From assembly GCA_947624725.1 (NCBI GenBank), contig CANQLP010000014.1, positions 1 through 26,015 on the forward strand: a DNA stretch of 26,015 bases. The letters are read 5' to 3'. This DNA is from an uncultured Clostridia bacterium (GTDB lineage Bacteria; Bacillota_A; Clostridia; TANB77; CAG-508). Shown in pieces: positions 20,500-26,015 of the stretch; positions within the stretch are counted from its first letter, which is position 1; each line of letters begins with the position of its first letter. The notes under the pieces were generated by a model. The model saw nothing but the letters and a program-made list of their open reading frames with translations, had not been told where the DNA came from and searched no databases. The translations under genes and the position numbers were made by a program.

Positions 20500-21435
20500 A
20501 TGAAACGGTACAAGAAGTTTGTGCTTGAGGCAGAAAAAGGGATAACCTTTGAGGTCTCAGAGGGAACAAGTGGAGAGCTAATTATTAAAGCTCTAAGCAT
20601 TGATGAGAATAAAGCATTAGCTGATGTTTTATCTTCGGCTTATTCTGAAAACTATGTAAATCCACCGATACCGTATGGATACAGCCATGTTTGTGGAGAA
20701 TGGAACAATGGCTTTGTAATCGAAAGAAATTTCGACGGTAGTCAGTTTGTGTGGATTCCTGTTGGTAGTCTTGATTCTAATGGAACGCTTGACGGTAAGA
20801 GCTTTTCAGAGAAATTTGGTAGAAGAAACTATCAGAATGATGAATTTTCGGATAGCGAATTTAATGAAACTTTAAATGGCGAACTGTTTGAACAAATTAA
20901 AAGTGTTAAGAAATATGGTGGATTCTATATTTCTCGTTATAACATTTCCGATAGTTTAATAGGAGAGCCACGGTCGGTAAAAGGAGATAAGCCATGGGTA
21001 AACATAAGCTTTACTGTTGCCAAGAAAGTTGCATCTTTGTTTGAAACTGGTGAAGCAACAATTAGAAGTCATCTTACTTTTGGCGCAGAATATGATTCAG
21101 TATTGGAATGGTTTATCAAAACTGGAGCTAAAACTCGTGCTGAAATCATAGAGGACTCTATTGAATGGGGCAACTATTGGGATACAGTAATTTCTGAAAG
21201 AGAACTAGCTAATACAGGAAGCAGAGAAGAATGGTGTGTTAATAACATCTACGACTTTGCAGGTAATGTTTCTGAATTGACACAAGAACGGGACGGCGAT
21301 TTGTATTGTGTTGTTCGTGGCGGCGATTTTAGTGAGGAGGATGCTCCGTATACTACTGTTGCCTATCGGCAGTTCAGAGAATTTGATGAGAAGGATAGCG
21401 GTGTTGGTTTTCGTATTACGCTTTATATTGAGTAG
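20500..21435 (+). CDS. SUMF1/formylglycine-generating-enzyme-fold protein, probably horizontally acquired
   Basis: The start is ATG 20500, which has AAGGAGGG 7 nt upstream; the frame is open further up but without such a site. 311 residues. The C-terminal half has SUMF1-fold hallmarks: SQFVWIPVGSL, KYGGFYISRYNIS, YDFAGNVSELTQE, then CVVRGGDFS and GVGFRITL. The fold occurs in formylglycine generators, EgtB/PvdO enzymes, glycan-binding modules and phage variable proteins; I cannot tell which applies. Base and codon use differ from the neighbours: richer in G and C, frequent CGT, and four in-frame CGG codons (20506, 20971, 21289, 21367) read as Arg, none elsewhere. If CGG shifted frame here, translation would stop after about 15 codons. 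Transcription looks independent. Confidence 0.75.
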   Translation: MKRYKKFVLEAEKGITFEVSEGTSGELIIKALSIDENKALADVLSSAYSENYVNPPIPYGYSHVCGEWNNGFVIERNFDGSQFVWIPVGSLDSNGTLDGKSFSEKFGRRNYQNDEFSDSEFNETLNGELFEQIKSVKKYGGFYISRYNISDSLIGEPRSVKGDKPWVNISFTVAKKVASLFETGEATIRSHLTFGAEYDSVLEWFIKTGAKTRAEIIEDSIEWGNYWDTVISERELANTGSREEWCVNNIYDFAGNVSELTQERDGDLYCVVRGGDFSEEDAPYTTVAYRQFREFDEKDSGVGFRITLYIE

Positions 21436-21494
21436 CACAGAGGAGAAGAAGATTACTGCAAAGTTACTATGAAATTTGTTCTAAAGCACAAATC

Positions 21495-21537
21495 GAAAGG
21501 AAAATTTTGAAATTTCAAGGTTTTCCTTTCTTTTTTT
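21495..21537 (+). terminator. Terminator of the SUMF1-like gene
   Basis: A 10-bp stem GAAAGGAAAA / TTTTCCTTTC encloses a 16-base loop and is followed by seven T residues, about 60 nt after the stop codon. Confidence 0.75.
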
Positions 21538-21621
21538 GCTTTTTAATTCCACGCTTTGCAAGTTGTGGCTTAATTTAAAACTGAATAGTTGGTCAAAAAT
21601 ATGCAATTTTTTTAAAAAAAC

Positions 21622-21650
21622 TTGCATATTTTTTTAGCAAATAATATAAT
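21622..21650 (+). promoter_or_regulatory. Promoter of the acyl-CoA synthetase-like gene
   Basis: TTGCAT (21622-21627), 17-bp spacer, TATAAT (21645-21650). The site AAGGTGG at about 21670 precedes the ATG at 21686. Confidence 0.75.
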
Positions 21651-21685
21651 ATTAGCAAATTAATATAAAAAAGGTGGATTAAAAA

Positions 21686-23398
21686 ATGCAAAAACGAATA
21701 CATGAAGTTTTAGAGATTAGAGATTTAAAGGATATGCTAAAAAAGACAGGCGAAATTTTTGGAGATAAATATGCCTATAAATTTAAAACTGATAAAGAAG
21801 ATGTTTTTGATTATATAACACACAAAGAAATTAGAGATATGGTAGATGCTCTTGGAACATCTCTTATAAAGCATGATTTAAAAGGGAAAAGAATAGCGGT
21901 AATTAGCGAAAACAGGTATGAATGGGGAATGGCATACTTAGCAGTAACTTGTGGTACTGGAGTAGTTGTACCACTTGATAAATCATTGCCAGAAAATGAG
22001 ATAATAAGCTTAATAGAAAGATCAGAAGTTGAAGCAATTTTTTATTCTAAAAAATATGATGAGATAATGAAAAGAGTAAGAGAGCAAAAAGTTGGAAATC
22101 TAAAATATTTTATTTCTATGGATTTAGCAAAAGAGGAAGATGGAGTACTTTCACAAAAAGAATTAGTAGAAGAAGGTAAAAAATTAATAGAAAATGGAGA
22201 TGGAAGCTTTTTAGATGCAGAAATTGACCCTGAAGCTATGGATATGATGTTATTTACATCAGGAACTACTTCTACATCAAAAGCAGTTGCTCTATCTCAT
22301 AGAATAATTTGTGCTAATCTAATGGACATTGCATCTGTACTAGATATAAATGTAAATGACACTATGCTATCATTTTTGCCAATGCACCATGCGTTTGAAT
22401 GTACAGTAGGATTTTTATATCCACTTTATCGTGGAACAACAGTTGCATTTTGCGAAGGAATAAAACATATGGCAGATAATTTAAGAGAGTATAAAATTAG
22501 CGTTATGGTTTCTGTTCCAATATTATATGAAAATATGTATAAAAAATTATTAAAAGGTGTAGAAAAACAAGGAAAATTAGAAAAATTACAAAAAGGATTG
22601 AAAATCAGCAAAGTCCTAAGAAAGCTACATATTGATGTAAGAAAGAAATTGTTTAAAGAGATACATGATAAGTTAGGAGGAAATATTAGATTATTTGTAA
22701 GTGGGGCTGCAGCACTTGATGTAGAAACTGAAAGAGGATTTAATGATTTAGGATTTAGATTAATACAAGGATATGGCTTAACAGAAACAGCACCAGTTAT
22801 ATCTGCCGGAACTGATAGAGAATATAGAGAAGGTTCTATTGGAAAACCTTTCCCAAGCTTAGAAGTTAGAGTTGCACATGAAGGAGAAGATGGAATTGGT
22901 GAAATACAAGTTAAAGGACCTAGTGTAATGATAGGATATTACAATAATGATGAAGAAAATGCAAAGGCTTTTGAAGACGGATTCTTTAGAACTGGAGACC
23001 TTGGATATTTTGATAAAGATGGTTTCTTATATATAGCAGGAAGACAAAAGAGCGTTATCGTTTTAAAAAATGGTAAAAATATATTCCCAGAAGAACTAGA
23101 AAATTTAGTAAATAAAATTGAAGGCGTTGCAGAGAGCATGGTATATGGAAAACCTGATAAAGACGGAGATACAAAAATCTGTGTTAAGGTTGTATATGAT
23201 CCACAAGCTGTTAAAGAGGCTTATAATTTAGAAGATGAAAAAGAGATATATGATTTAATCTGGCAAAAGATAAAAGAAGTTAATAAGACAATGCCTGCAT
23301 ATAAGTACATTAGAGAGCTTATGATAACTACGGAACCGCTAATTAAGACAACAACTGCTAAAATCAAGCGTCACGAAGAACTTGCAAAAATTTTGTAA
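21686..23398 (+). CDS. AMP-forming long-chain acyl-CoA synthetase-like enzyme
   Basis: 570 residues, the ANL adenylating-enzyme superfamily. The ATP loop LFTSGTTSTSKAVALSH (189-205) departs from the TGxPKG consensus at the PKG part, keeping the lysine. FLPMHHAFE (230-238), YGLTETAP (363-370), TGDLG (436-440), GRQKSVIVLKNGKNIFPEELE (452-472) and the C-terminal TTTAKIKR with the likely catalytic lysine follow. Members activate a fatty acid with ATP and load it onto CoA (or, in some relatives, an acyl carrier). The position of the motifs and the helical insert at about 285-330 resemble bacterial long-chain acyl-CoA ligases. It is a single-gene unit with its own promoter and has no CGG codon. Substrate chain length cannot be read from sequence. 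Confidence 0.88.
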   Translation: MQKRIHEVLEIRDLKDMLKKTGEIFGDKYAYKFKTDKEDVFDYITHKEIRDMVDALGTSLIKHDLKGKRIAVISENRYEWGMAYLAVTCGTGVVVPLDKSLPENEIISLIERSEVEAIFYSKKYDEIMKRVREQKVGNLKYFISMDLAKEEDGVLSQKELVEEGKKLIENGDGSFLDAEIDPEAMDMMLFTSGTTSTSKAVALSHRIICANLMDIASVLDINVNDTMLSFLPMHHAFECTVGFLYPLYRGTTVAFCEGIKHMADNLREYKISVMVSVPILYENMYKKLLKGVEKQGKLEKLQKGLKISKVLRKLHIDVRKKLFKEIHDKLGGNIRLFVSGAAALDVETERGFNDLGFRLIQGYGLTETAPVISAGTDREYREGSIGKPFPSLEVRVAHEGEDGIGEIQVKGPSVMIGYYNNDEENAKAFEDGFFRTGDLGYFDKDGFLYIAGRQKSVIVLKNGKNIFPEELENLVNKIEGVAESMVYGKPDKDGDTKICVKVVYDPQAVKEAYNLEDEKEIYDLIWQKIKEVNKTMPAYKYIRELMITTEPLIKTTTAKIKRHEELAKIL

Positions 23399-23415
23399 TA
23401 AATTACAAAAAAATG

Positions 23416-23442
23416 TTGACATTTGCAATATAAATGTAATAA
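23416..23442 (+). promoter_or_regulatory. Possible distal promoter for the hypothetical gene at 23560
   Basis: A perfect TTGACA (23416-23421) with TAATAA at 23437-23442; the 15-bp spacing is short, so this is weaker than the proximal promoter. Confidence 0.35.
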
Positions 23443-23482
23443 AATTGTAATTGAAATTTAAAGAATAAATTTTAATTTACTA

Positions 23483-23511
23483 TTGTAGTATTTAGTGAGA
23501 TGTTATATAAT
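23483..23511 (+). promoter_or_regulatory. Promoter of the hypothetical gene at 23560
   Basis: TTGTAG (23483-23488), 17-bp spacer, TATAAT (23506-23511), about 50 nt before the start; followed by AAGGAGGGAGG. Confidence 0.55.
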
Positions 23512-23559
23512 ATAAATATATAGAAAATATAACATTAGTACGAAGGAGGGAGGTTTACA

Positions 23560-24378
23560 ATGCTAAGAAGAAATAGAACTGGCATAGTAAACATAAGAAT
23601 GGTAATAACTGAAGAAAAGATTTTATCTAATATAGATAAAGTACAAAAATTAATAAATCCAAATAGCAAAAAGCAAATAGTTCAACTAGAAGATGATGCT
23701 TATTTTAAGGATTTAATTGAGTCTATAAAAATGTATTTGATAGAATATCCAAGAAAAAAGAGTTTCCCTGCATCTGTCTATAAAGCAGCATATAGTTTGG
23801 TAGAGTATGCGACAAATCAATTTGAGGAAAACACAAAGCAAATTGAGGAGCTTATTAGACAAAGAGAGAAAAATATTAGCTTGTCATCAGATTTGAAAAC
23901 ATTACTCCAAAATACTATTGATAAAGATAAAGATTGGAAAGTATATGTTAAGAATGCTTCCAAATTATTCCAAGATGATATCGTAGAAGCCTTAGGGATA
24001 ATCGGAAGAGCAAAATCTGAAACATCAAACAATTACAAAGATGCATTAAAATTAGTTAATGCCAGAATAAATAATCTAGAAGCAAATTTACATATTGAAA
24101 TAGATATGGAAAGAATTGAAGATAGATCAAAAGCTTTAAGTTATATTGGAATTGAAATAGCAGATGCTTTGAAAGGAATTCCAACACCATTAGAAATTGT
24201 AGAAGAAGAAAGAAAACCAGTTACAAATGATGATTATTTACAAGACGCTTTAGTAGAAGTAAAACCTACTTTATGGCAAAAAATTAAAAAGAGTAAAATT
24301 GCAAGAGCATTTACATACATATTTAAAGGTAGACTTGCAGGAGTTGAAAATGCTTTACCAGAAGGTAGAGGAGAATAA
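23560..24378 (+). CDS. Hypothetical charged, mostly helical cytosolic protein
   Basis: I do not recognise this 272-residue protein. A strong AAGGAGGGAGG site supports ATG 23560. There is no signal peptide and no clear membrane helix. It is rich in Lys, Glu and Asp; long stretches look helical (for example about 80-120, FEENTKQIEELIRQREKNIS, and 165-200), compatible with coiled-coil pairing. The C-terminus is basic (WQKIKKSKIARAFTYIFKG) and could touch a membrane or nucleic acid. It stands between an acyl-CoA synthetase-like gene and thyA but has its own promoter and terminator, so the context says little. There is no in-frame CGG. Confidence 0.75.
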   Translation: MLRRNRTGIVNIRMVITEEKILSNIDKVQKLINPNSKKQIVQLEDDAYFKDLIESIKMYLIEYPRKKSFPASVYKAAYSLVEYATNQFEENTKQIEELIRQREKNISLSSDLKTLLQNTIDKDKDWKVYVKNASKLFQDDIVEALGIIGRAKSETSNNYKDALKLVNARINNLEANLHIEIDMERIEDRSKALSYIGIEIADALKGIPTPLEIVEEERKPVTNDDYLQDALVEVKPTLWQKIKKSKIARAFTYIFKGRLAGVENALPEGRGE

Positions 24379-24394
24379 TAAAGAAGTACATAAG

Positions 24395-24427
24395 ATATCC
24401 TTCGGGAACAGCCCGAAGGATATTTTT
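24395..24427 (+). terminator. Strong terminator between the hypothetical gene and thyA
   Basis: A perfect 12-bp stem ATATCCTTCGGG / CCCGAAGGATAT with a five-base loop AACAG and a T-run. It ends only about 33 nt before the thyA start, leaving little room for a separate thyA promoter. Confidence 0.9.
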
Positions 24428-24459
24428 GAAGAAATTACAGAGATAGGAGAAGTAAAAAT

Positions 24460-25252
24460 ATGAGTAAATTTGATGATATATATTTAGATATTTGTGAGAA
24501 AATTTTAGATAAAGGATATTATGATACAAATAGAACCGGTATTTCAACATACAAATTACCACATCAAATAATGCAGTTTGATTTAGAGGAAGAATTTCCT
24601 ATCCTTACAACAAAATTTGTTGCTTTTAAAACAGCCGTAAAAGAGCTTTTATGGATATTTCAAAAACAATCAAATAATGTTGAAGAATTAAAGAAAGATA
24701 ATGTACATATTTGGGATGAATGGGAGATGGAGGATGGAACTATCGGAACATCATATGGTTGGATAGTAAGAGAATTTCATCAAATAGATACTCTTATAAA
24801 TAAATTAAAAACAAATCCACAAGATAGAAGAATGATAATAAATTTATGGCAAATACCATATCTAGATACTGGAGCACTTTATCCTTGTGTATATAATAGT
24901 TGCTGGGATGTAACAGACCGGAAAGCTTAATTGTATGCTTACTATTCGTTCAAATGATTTACCACTTGGAAATCCATTTAATGTTGTACAATATGCAGTA
25001 CTTGTTCATTTAATTGCACAAGTTACAAACTTTAAGCTAGGACTTTTAACAGTATGTATTAGTAATGCTCATATTTATGAAAATCAAGTAGATGGAATAA
25101 AAGAACAATTGTCAAGAAGAAATGAAGCACTCCCTGCACCAAAACTTTGGATCAATCCAGATGTTAAAGACTTTTATGCTTTTACAATTGATGATATTAA
25201 ATTAATTGATTACAAGCATTTAGGAAAAATTGATATGCCAGTTGCTGTATAG
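24460..25252 (+). CDS. thyA: Thymidylate synthase ThyA (one +1 shift at CGG)
   Basis: Makes dTMP from dUMP using methylene-tetrahydrofolate. With a C skip at 24919 it is 263 residues, the family's usual size. Motifs: [36 protein letters not shown] (phosphate-binding Arg pair, 123-124), catalytic Cys143 in ALYPCVYNS, then across the shift [20 protein letters not shown] and [12 protein letters not shown], and C-terminal [15 protein letters not shown] with KIDMPVAV. The sequence resembles the Bacillus ThyA subgroup. Without the shift, translation ends at TAA 24928, after Cys143 but before the RSND dUMP-binding segment, so the fragment would be inactive. The start at 24460 has AGGAG at 24445-24449. 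It is followed by folA, with the thyA stop overlapping folA's ribosome binding site. Confidence 0.93.
24919..24921 (+). other. CGG +1 frameshift site 16 (thymidylate synthase)
   Basis: GAC CGG A; dropping the C restores TDGKLNCML. A zero-frame TAA follows two codons after CGG. Confidence 0.94.
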
Positions 25253-25256
25253 GAGG
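25251..25256 (+). promoter_or_regulatory. folA ribosome binding site overlapping the thyA stop
   Basis: AGGAGG at 25251-25256 shares two bases with the thyA TAG (25250-25252) and lies 6 nt before ATG 25263. This decides the folA start and indicates translational coupling. Confidence 0.85.
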
Positions 25257-25262
25257 ACAAGT

Positions 25263-25766
25263 ATGCTAAGTATTATTGTAGCTATTGCAAATAATAATGT
25301 TATAGGGAAAGATAATAAATTAATATGGCACTTGCCAGATGATTTAAAGAGATTTAAAAGCTTGACTACTGGTAAAACAATTATAATGGGAAGAAAGACC
25401 TTTGAATCGCTAGGTAGAGTTTTGCCAAATAGAAAGCATATTGTTCTTACTAGAAATAGTGATTTTAAAGTAGATAATGCTATGGTAGAAGTTGTGAATG
25501 ATATAAGTGAAATAGAAGAATATGTTAATTCGCAAGATGAATGTTTTGTAATTGGAGGAGCTTCTATTTACAAAGAACTTTTACCATATGCAAAAAAGAT
25601 GTATATAACTAAAATAGATGAGGATTTTGAAGGAGATAGTTTTTTTCCAGAATTTGACGAAAAAGACTGGAAAGTAGTAGATGTAGAGATGGGAATATTT
25701 GATGAGCAAAACCCTTATAATTATGAATATATAACATATGAAAGAAAAAATTCAAAAATTTCATAA
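25263..25766 (+). CDS. folA: Dihydrofolate reductase
   Basis: Reduces dihydrofolate to tetrahydrofolate with NADPH, regenerating the cofactor oxidised by ThyA. 167 residues, normal for the family. MLSIIVAIANNNVIGKDNKLIWHLPDDL carries the active-site acid (D26 or D27); GKTIIMGRKTFESLGRVLPNR holds the NADPH-binding GRKT and the folate-site residues; then HIVLTRN, CFVIGGASIYKELLP with the Gly-Gly pair, and YITKID. I chose ATG 25263 because AGGAGG precedes it and family members begin here; the frame's earlier ATG at 25230 lies inside thyA. There is no in-frame CGG. It is co-transcribed with thyA. Confidence 0.95.
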   Translation: MLSIIVAIANNNVIGKDNKLIWHLPDDLKRFKSLTTGKTIIMGRKTFESLGRVLPNRKHIVLTRNSDFKVDNAMVEVVNDISEIEEYVNSQDECFVIGGASIYKELLPYAKKMYITKIDEDFEGDSFFPEFDEKDWKVVDVEMGIFDEQNPYNYEYITYERKNSKIS

Positions 25767-25772
25767 AAAGTA

Positions 25773-25801
25773 TTGACAAAATGTGAAAGAACCTTTATAA
25801 T
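25773..25801 (+). promoter_or_regulatory. Consensus promoter of the tRNA genes
   Basis: TTGACA (25773-25778), exact 17-bp spacer, TATAAT (25796-25801): a perfect housekeeping sigma-factor promoter, 17 nt before the tRNA-Gly 5' end. Confidence 0.9.
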
Positions 25802-25818
25802 AAATAAATGTCAGGTAT

Positions 25819-25892
<74 letters not shown>

Positions 25893-25897
25893 TTATA

Positions 25898-25922
25898 CAT
25901 CCTTATAAAGAGGGTGCTTTTT
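25898..25922 (+). terminator. Weak hairpin between the two tRNA genes
   Basis: CATCC (25898-25902) can pair with GGGTG (25912-25916), including one G-T pair, followed by CTTTTTATTT. It may reduce readthrough, but the two tRNAs could still be processed from one transcript. Confidence 0.3.
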
Positions 25923-25936
25923 ATTTAATAGATTTT

Positions 25937-26013
25937 GCTCCTTTAGCTCAGTTGGTTAGAGCAACCGGCTCATAACCGGTAGGTCCAAGGTTCGAGCCCT
26001 TGAAGGAGCACCA
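25937..26013 (+). tRNA. tRNA with CAU anticodon, probably elongator Met
   Basis: Acceptor stem GCTCCTT/AAGGAGC, D arm with GTTGGTTA, anticodon stem ACCGG/CCGGT with loop CTCATAA, T stem CAAGG/CCTTG, encoded CCA. The paired first base and lack of the GGG/CCC anticodon stem rule out the initiator. An Ile tRNA with lysidine-modified CAU is an alternative that sequence alone does not exclude. Confidence 0.9.
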
Positions 26014-26015
26014 AA

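Noticed and set aside
4110..24921. Sixteen frameshifts as ordinary sequencing or assembly errors
   Set aside because: Errors would not choose one codon phase, one triplet and only glycine positions, nor leave homopolymers, including long A and T runs, untouched. Raw reads should still be checked.
4110..24921. CGG reassigned to another amino acid such as Trp or Gln
   Set aside because: A triplet reassignment would keep the zero frame, which runs into stops or loses homology at every site. Only a +1 change of frame restores the proteins.

Overview
The window looks like a chromosomal segment from a low-GC, Gram-positive, Clostridia-like Firmicute. The evidence is AT-rich coding with AGA as the main Arg codon, strong AGGAGG ribosome binding sites, TTGACA-N17-TATAAT promoters, an LPQTG sortase-anchored protein, a Bce-type detoxification module and CCA-encoding tRNA genes. 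All genes I can support are on the + strand. The exact taxon cannot be fixed by eye.

Layout. 1-3198 is the 3' part of a cell-wall-anchored, multidomain surface protein. 3278-7945 is a BceRSAB-like antimicrobial-peptide sensing and resistance module: response regulator, small intramembrane-sensing kinase, ABC ATPase and FtsX-type permease. A match to the BceR-type operator consensus lies between kinase and ATPase. 8038-16899 is a second ABC operon, with one ATPase and three large double-FtsX permeases that are tandem paralogues. A fourth paralogue (17025-19572) has its own transcription unit. Then come a hemolysin III/TrhA membrane protein (19690-20366), a SUMF1-fold gene of foreign codon usage (20500-21435), a long-chain acyl-CoA synthetase-like enzyme (21686-23398), a hypothetical gene (23560-24378), the folate/dTMP pair thyA-folA (24460-25766), and tRNA-Gly(UCC) and tRNA-CAU genes.

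Main observation. Ten of the native genes are interrupted in exactly the same way, sixteen times in all. An in-frame CGG triplet stands where one extra C precedes a GGN glycine codon, and reading resumes correctly in the +1 frame from that GGN. The phase is identical in 16 of 16 cases. The affected glycines include invariant ones (Walker A GSGK, LSGGQ, the thymidylate synthase glycine before KL). With the shifts, every protein regains its family's length and motifs. In contrast, I find no in-frame CGG read as Arg in any native gene. The only in-frame CGG-Arg codons (four) lie in the foreign-looking SUMF1 gene. The simplest reading is that CGG is not a normal Arg codon here. It appears to be decoded by a +1 shift, or as a CGGN quadruplet giving Gly, genome-wide rather than gene by gene. 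Sequencing error does not predict a fixed codon phase, but raw reads, the tRNA set and peptides are needed to settle it.

I annotate the ten interrupted genes as single functional CDSs spanning their shifts, and I list each shift site separately. No gene-free stretch exceeds 300 bases; the largest gap (21436-21685) holds a terminator and a promoter.
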